Shown piece after piece: positions 59,629 through 64,000 of a stretch of 64,000 nt of DNA. Numbering within the stretch: position 1 is the stretch's first letter; each line of letters opens with the position of its first letter. The position numbers were made by a program, and so were the translations under genes. The DNA is from Nonomuraea sp. SYSU D8015 (GTDB lineage: Bacteria > Actinomycetota > Actinomycetes > Streptosporangiales > Streptosporangiaceae): NCBI RefSeq assembly GCF_008065375.1, contig NZ_VJYI01000004.1, forward strand, positions 1 to 64,000. The letters are read 5' to 3'. The notes beneath the pieces were generated by a model. The model was not told the DNA's origin and searched no databases. It saw nothing but the letters and a program-made list of their open reading frames with translations.

Positions 59629-62559
59629 GTGGAGCGCTATGGATTGCTGAGGGATCTGGTGGCGGTGCTCGCTTCGGGCAGGCATCGCGTGGTCGGCCTC
59701 GTACCTGAGATCGACGGCGCGGAGGGGTTCGGCACCACCGCACTGGCCGCGGCCGCCTGCCGCAGCCCGGAGGTGCGGGAGCGGTTCCCTGACGGGATCG
59801 AGTGGCTGACGCTGGGGGACGAGCCGCTGCACCACTTCCGCCAACGTGTCAAGGAACCGGAGGGCAAGGATCTCCCGTTCCGGCGGAGACGGCCCAGGCG
59901 GCTGGTGGTGCTCGACGACGTACGACCGCACGCGGCCGAGCTGGTGAACCGGGTGGCGGCCGGCAACGCCGTGGTGCTCGTCACGAGCAGGACTGCGCCC
60001 CGGACAGGACACGTGATCCGGTTACCCGCGCTTCCCCCTGGCGACGACCCCAGCCAGGGCTGGCCCCTCCTGCGTACGCTGACGCGCTCGCTCGACGCCG
60101 CACCCGTCCACCGGTTCGACCTGGCGGACCCGTCGTCCCGGGCGCGAGTCGTGCACCAGGTGCTCGACCGCGGCCTGCGGCGGACGCTCGCTCCCGCCCT
60201 CCTGGAGCGCCTGCTCGAACTGGGGGTGTTCGGCGGCGGCCGGCCCATCCCGCTGGACCTGCTCGCGGCCCTGTGGTGGGAGACGGCCGGCCTGTCGCGT
60301 GCGGAGGCCGAACGCACGCTGGCCGAGCTGGGCGAGCGCGGCCTGCTCGCTCGAGCCCCCGATCGTGACGTGGTCCTGATCCCCGACGCGGTGCGCGCCC
60401 ACCTCCGGGCGGCCATGGGGCCGGACCGCGCCCGCCGCGCGAACCGCGCCATGGTGGAGATCGGCCCGCCGGGCGACACCTTCTCCGACGAGGCCGTGAC
60501 GTACTACTTCGAGCACTTCGCCGACCACCTCGAAGCGGTGGGCGGCAGGCTCCAAGAGCTGGTGTGCCAGGCGTCGTGGCTGGCCGCGAAGCTCCTGGAG
60601 GACGGCCCCGCCCTGGTCCAGCGGGAGCTGGAGAGAGCTGGCACGGAGGAGGCGGAGCAGCTGCACCGCACCCTGTCCCAGAGCCTTCACCTGCTGGGCG
60701 AGCCGCCCTACTCCGGCCTTTCCGTGCTCTCTACGCTCGCCGGCCGCCTGCACCACCTGCCGCGGCTCGGCCAGGAGCTGCGCGACTTCCTCAACGCCCT
60801 GGGCCTGCCGTGGCTCGAATGCATGTGGACGCCGCCCGACCTGCCCCATCCGTCGTTGCGGCGTACGTGGACGGCGCACGAGGAGGAGGCGTCCAGCGTC
60901 GCGATCAGCCCGGACGGCACGTGGCTGGCCACCGCGGGCTGGGACGGCCCGGTGCGGCTCTGGAACCGCGACGGCACCCCGCGAGCGGTGCTGGAGGCTC
61001 ATCTCGGCCTGGTCAACGCCATCGCCATCGCCCCCTGCGGCACCTGGCTGGCCTCGGCGGGCTGCGACGGCACCGTCCATCTCTGGTCCGCCGCCGGCGA
61101 GCACCTGAAGGAGTTGTTCACCATCGGCGCACAGGACGTCGCCGTCTCGCCCGACGGCGACTGGCTGGCCTGCATCTGCATCGACGGGACGCTCACCGCC
61201 TGGAACCGGGAGGGTGAGGAGCTCTGGACGGCGGGCACCGGGTACGCGGACGCGGCGCTGTCGACCCTGGCCCTCGCCGCCGACGGCTCCTGGGTGGCCC
61301 ATCTCACCGACGGGCGCATCCACGTCTGGAACGCCGACGGGACGCCCCGGGCCTCGTTCCCGCACGAGGGAGCGCTGGTCGAGCTGACCGCTCATCCGGT
61401 CCGCGACGCGATGGTGACCACTGACGGATGCGTCTACAGCCCCGACGGGGACCTCCTGGAGAGAATCCCGATCGACGGCCACCCCTCGTACCCGGTCGCC
61501 ATGGCGCCCGACGGCAGCTGGCTGGCCACCGGAGGCATCGGTGACCACGTGCTCGTGACCCGGCTCGACCGCCCGGCCACCGAACGGCTCTCCGGTCATC
61601 TCGGCTCTGTCTCCGATGTGGCGATCAGCCCGGACGGCACCTGGCTGGCGTCGGTCGCCACCGACGGCACGGCCTGCATCTGGGCACGCGAGGACCTGCC
61701 GCGCATCGAGGCCGACGACGAGTCGCGCCGTGGCCTTCAGAAGGCGCTGATCGTCGCCCCTTACGGCCTGGTGACCGTGGGTCAGGAGCCGGCCTACCGG
61801 GACGAGGCGGGCCACGTCGTCCGCACGTTGTCCGGCCTGCCCACCTTCGACGGCCTTTCCGGCTGTGACTCGTGGTTCGCGGCCTACAGCCGCGACGGCG
61901 AGGTCTGGCTGATCGACGGTGACGGCGGCGTACGGGGCAGCGTGCGCACCGATCACGACGGCCGGCAGCGCTCGCTCGTCGTCGCGCCGGACGGCACGTG
62001 GTTCGCCACGTGCGGCGAGGAAGGCGTGATCGTCCTCTGGTCGCGCGCCGGCGACGAGATCGGCCGCCTCCGGCAGAAGCCGGGCTGGCCGTGCCTGCTG
62101 GCCGTGTCCGCCGACGGCTCCACCCTCGCCGCGGCGTCCGGCGGTGTCGTGCAGAGGTGGACGAGCCGGGGCCGTCGGATCGGCAGGGCCCGCCGCCCTG
62201 GAGACTCGGTCGTGGCGCTGGCCCTGTCGCCTGACGGGTCCCGTACGGCCGCCACCCTCACCTCCGGCGTCACCAGGGAATGGGACCACCGGAGCAAGCG
62301 GTCGGCGGACTTCGCCGGATCTCCCGGGGTCACGGCCGCCCTCTCCTACAGCCCGTCGGGCACGCTCCTGGCGGCGACGTACGGCTCAGCGCTGCACCTG
62401 TGGGACGTCGCGGTGGGGGCGAGGCAGCCGCTCGCCGGCATCCGCCTCGGCGCCTCACTCAACGACTGCGCCTGGTCTCCGGACGGCACCCGGCTGTACG
62501 CGGTGGGCGACGCGGGCGTGTACGGCTTCACCCTTCACGTCGCCAACGCCTCCCCATGA
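59629..62559 (+). CDS. STAND-like NTPase-fold/WD40 protein with degenerate Walker A
   Basis: A 976-residue protein. Residues 1-330 resemble an NB-ARC module: IDGAEGFGTTALAAAACRS lies where GxxGxGKT should be, with the Lys absent, while RLVVLDDV (Walker B) and VVLVTSRTA (sensor 1-like) remain. A winged-helix part (ALLERLLELGVFGGGRPIPL) and a helical bundle follow to about 400. From about 415 to the end, at least ten WD40 repeats appear (SSVAISPDGTWLATAGWDGP, VSDVAISPDGTWLASVATDG, LAVSADGSTLAAASGGVVQR). GTG 59629 is 8 bases after the HEAT gene stop, with AGGGGG upstream. Possibly a sensing partner of the HEAT protein. Confidence 0.78.
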   Translation: MERYGLLRDLVAVLASGRHRVVGLVPEIDGAEGFGTTALAAAACRSPEVRERFPDGIEWLTLGDEPLHHFRQRVKEPEGKDLPFRRRRPRRLVVLDDVRPHAAELVNRVAAGNAVVLVTSRTAPRTGHVIRLPALPPGDDPSQGWPLLRTLTRSLDAAPVHRFDLADPSSRARVVHQVLDRGLRRTLAPALLERLLELGVFGGGRPIPLDLLAALWWETAGLSRAEAERTLAELGERGLLARAPDRDVVLIPDAVRAHLRAAMGPDRARRANRAMVEIGPPGDTFSDEAVTYYFEHFADHLEAVGGRLQELVCQASWLAAKLLEDGPALVQRELERAGTEEAEQLHRTLSQSLHLLGEPPYSGLSVLSTLAGRLHHLPRLGQELRDFLNALGLPWLECMWTPPDLPHPSLRRTWTAHEEEASSVAISPDGTWLATAGWDGPVRLWNRDGTPRAVLEAHLGLVNAIAIAPCGTWLASAGCDGTVHLWSAAGEHLKELFTIGAQDVAVSPDGDWLACICIDGTLTAWNREGEELWTAGTGYADAALSTLALAADGSWVAHLTDGRIHVWNADGTPRASFPHEGALVELTAHPVRDAMVTTDGCVYSPDGDLLERIPIDGHPSYPVAMAPDGSWLATGGIGDHVLVTRLDRPATERLSGHLGSVSDVAISPDGTWLASVATDGTACIWAREDLPRIEADDESRRGLQKALIVAPYGLVTVGQEPAYRDEAGHVVRTLSGLPTFDGLSGCDSWFAAYSRDGEVWLIDGDGGVRGSVRTDHDGRQRSLVVAPDGTWFATCGEEGVIVLWSRAGDEIGRLRQKPGWPCLLAVSADGSTLAAASGGVVQRWTSRGRRIGRARRPGDSVVALALSPDGSRTAATLTSGVTREWDHRSKRSADFAGSPGVTAALSYSPSGTLLAATYGSALHLWDVAVGARQPLAGIRLGASLNDCAWSPDGTRLYAVGDAGVYGFTLHVANASP

Positions 62560-62639
62560 GCCGCGACCTCACCCACGGCGCGGCCGCCTGCGTCCTCCCG
62601 AGGCCATCCGGCGCGCACGAGAGCCCAGTAGGTCAGGGT

Positions 62640-62954
62640 CCGTCTGATCCGGAAATGGCTGTGCATCGCGTCGGCGGGCAACCGTACCGGTGGACGCGGG
62701 CCGGAGGAGACCGCCTGGCGGATCGCGGCCACCAGGTCTCCTCGGCGTGGGCATGTTCAGCGGCATACAGGCTGAGGAGGTCGTGGATCGAGGGTGAAGT
62801 CCGGCCCGGGGACGAGTCCGAGCCGCCGGAACAGCGCGCGTGCTCGCGGGGGCAGCGCGGCGTACGACAGGTCCAGGGTGGCGCGGACGGCGGTCTGCTC
62901 GTCGCCGTCGATGCTCAGCGCGGCGAGCCGAATCTGGCCAAGCCGATCCAGCAC
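62640..62954 (-). pseudogene. AfsR/NB-ARC-type gene remnant
   Basis: The frame LDRLGQIRLAALSIDGDEQT, then AVRATLDLSYAALPPRARAL and FRRLGLVPGPDFTL matches the ARC2/winged-helix part of AfsR-like proteins. After FTL the frame shifts: IHDLLSLYAAEHAHAEETWW continues one base over, then meets a stop. Neither the P-loop part nor TPRs are present, so this is a relic of another STAND gene. Confidence 0.65.
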
Positions 62955-63157
62955 CTGGCCACCATCACCGGGCCGGGGGAGCGGCTACTGACACCGCGGC
63001 AACCTCCCGGAAACACCGAGGAAACTGCCTCTTCCCCCGGAGACCTCTGGTCCCTATCCTCAGGTGCAGACGACTCTGTGCACGTTCACGGACCATTTTG
63101 CTGACTTTTCCACGCCTCAGACCACCAAAAGTGCAGGAAGCAGACCTGTCGGCAGAC

Positions 63158-63171
63158 TGTGAACGCTCCCA
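63158..63171. promoter_or_regulatory. LacI/CebR-type operator upstream of the galactanase
   Basis: TGTGAACGCTCCCA differs at two positions from the CebR box TGGGAGCGCTCCCA, which controls glycosidase genes in Streptomyces. It lies 87 bases before the GH53 start. A LacI-family repressor released by an oligosaccharide is the natural inference. Confidence 0.55.
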
Positions 63172-63257
63172 GAGTGGACGGCAGCCGTGTCGACACCTCA
63201 CCCCCACGATTTCTTGATCAAGGAGATCGGAATGGCCGTCAACCGACCGGAGCAGCC

Positions 63258-64000
63258 ATGACCGCGCACCGCCTGCGGAGGACCCTCGTCGCTCTGCTCC
63301 TGACGCTGACCATGCTGCCCGCGGCCGTACTCGCCGCTCCTCCCGCCTCGGCCGCGACGCTGACGATGCTCGGCGCCGACGTCTCGTCACTCCAGCGCAG
63401 TCAGGACCTTGGGGCCAGGTACTACAACGCCAGTGGAGCCGCCGCCGACCCGTTGGACATCCTTAAAGGCGTCGGGGTCAACTACGCACGCCTGCGCATC
63501 TGGAACAACCCTGCCAGCGGATACAACAACAAGGCGAAGGTCCTCGCGTACGCCAGGACGGTCAAGTCCAAGGGCCTCCGCTTGATGATCGACTTCCACT
63601 ACTCGGACACCTGGGCCGACCCGGGCAAGCAGTACAAGCCGGCGGCGTGGGCCAGTCACGGCATCAGCCAGCTCCAGACGGACGTCTACAACTACACCTA
63701 CGACGTCTGCAACAGCCTGAAGGCCCAGGGCACGACACCGGACAGCGTGCAGATCGGCAACGAGATCAACGTCGGGATGCTCTGGAACGACGGCAGGGTC
63801 GTCAACAACGACTTCACCAATCTGAGCCTGCTGCTCAAGGCCGGCTACAACGCGATCAAGGCGTGCAACAGCGGCACCCAGGTGATCATCCATACCGCGA
63901 ACGCCGACAGCCTCGCGAACGCACGCTGGTTCTACGACGGCATCAGGGCCAAGGGCGTGTCATGGGACATCACCGCCCTGTCCTACTACTGCATGTGGCA
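63258..64000 (+). CDS. Secreted arabinogalactan endo-beta-1,4-galactanase (GH53), 3' end beyond window
   Basis: About 247 residues are visible. The signal peptide AHRLRRTLVALLLTLTMLPA ends near APPASA. The GH53 start TMLGADVSSLQRSQDLGARY is diagnostic. YARLRIWNNPASGY, RLMIDFHYSDTWADPGKQYK and VQIGNEINVGMLWN follow; Glu169 of GNEIN is the acid/base residue. The nucleophile Glu would lie past base 64000. ATG 63258. It cuts beta-1,4-galactan in plant pectin outside the cell. A LacI-type operator lies upstream. Confidence 0.93.
   Translation, partial: MTAHRLRRTLVALLLTLTMLPAAVLAAPPASAATLTMLGADVSSLQRSQDLGARYYNASGAAADPLDILKGVGVNYARLRIWNNPASGYNNKAKVLAYARTVKSKGLRLMIDFHYSDTWADPGKQYKPAAWASHGISQLQTDVYNYTYDVCNSLKAQGTTPDSVQIGNEINVGMLWNDGRVVNNDFTNLSLLLKAGYNAIKACNSGTQVIIHTANADSLANARWFYDGIRAKGVSWDITALSYYCMW

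Overview
The window is very GC-rich, densely coded DNA from a filamentous actinomycete. Supporting signs are the frequent GTG starts, an Lsr2 nucleoid protein, F420-type LLM oxidoreductases, an ECF sigma factor with a YCII partner, several AfsR/SARP-like STAND regulators and a zinc-free ribosomal protein S18 paralogue under a likely Zur site. A Streptosporangiales host (Nonomuraea-like) is my inference from overall gene content; nothing here fixes the genus. No rRNA, tRNA or CRISPR array was recognised.

Layout. 1-9.3 kb: the 5' part of a secreted subtilisin, an APC permease, a translationally coupled trio (degenerate COG0523 protein, S18 paralogue, methyltransferase) divergent from a probably leaderless argG with an ARG box, then a WYL regulator, a GNAT enzyme and an MFS carrier. 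9.5-17.3 kb: a His/Met-motif membrane protein and a giant CtpI-like P-type ATPase, a 41-residue hydrophobic peptide, a multicopper oxidase with a small membrane partner, and lsr2. 17.8-31.4 kb: a nucleotidyltransferase and an LLM oxidoreductase whose stop codons probably once overlapped at a single CTAG. Between them now sits an 11.4-kb nested mobile island. Its outer ends are the inverted repeats of an IS982-family element with CTAG on both sides. The transposase is split into an N-terminal piece (about 29.66-29.99 kb) and a C-terminal piece (18.72-18.90 kb). Inside is a 7.0-kb Tn402/Tn5053-like transposon with 33-bp terminal inverted repeats (29/33 identical), remnants of tniA and a serine resolvase gene, and a res-like site. 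To its right are broken NB-ARC/TPR genes arranged as inverted repeats around an intact serine resolvase.

31.5-43.5 kb: a receptor-type Ser/Thr kinase, a HisD-family dehydrogenase with altered active-site segments, an LLM oxidoreductase, a MarR-controlled FAD oxidoreductase with a 23-bp-arm palindrome, a DUF998/YCII/ECF sigma cluster, and a DUF418 protein followed by a NarL-type two-component pair. 43.6-54.9 kb: three large AfsR-like STAND regulators in the same orientation, with a secreted S33 peptidase and a DHFR-like reductase between them. 55-64 kb: a lipoprotein, an FkbM methyltransferase, an azoreductase under a promoter with twin operators, a HEAT-repeat protein coupled to a STAND-WD40 protein with a degenerate P-loop, an NB-ARC remnant, and the 5' part of a GH53 endo-galactanase behind a LacI/CebR-type operator.

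The strongest new observations are the nested-transposon architecture, the membrane protein/NB-ARC pair sharing a QAxGDQ motif, the HEAT/STAND-WD40 operon, and the Zur-linked COG0523 homologue without a recognisable P-loop or CxCC motif.
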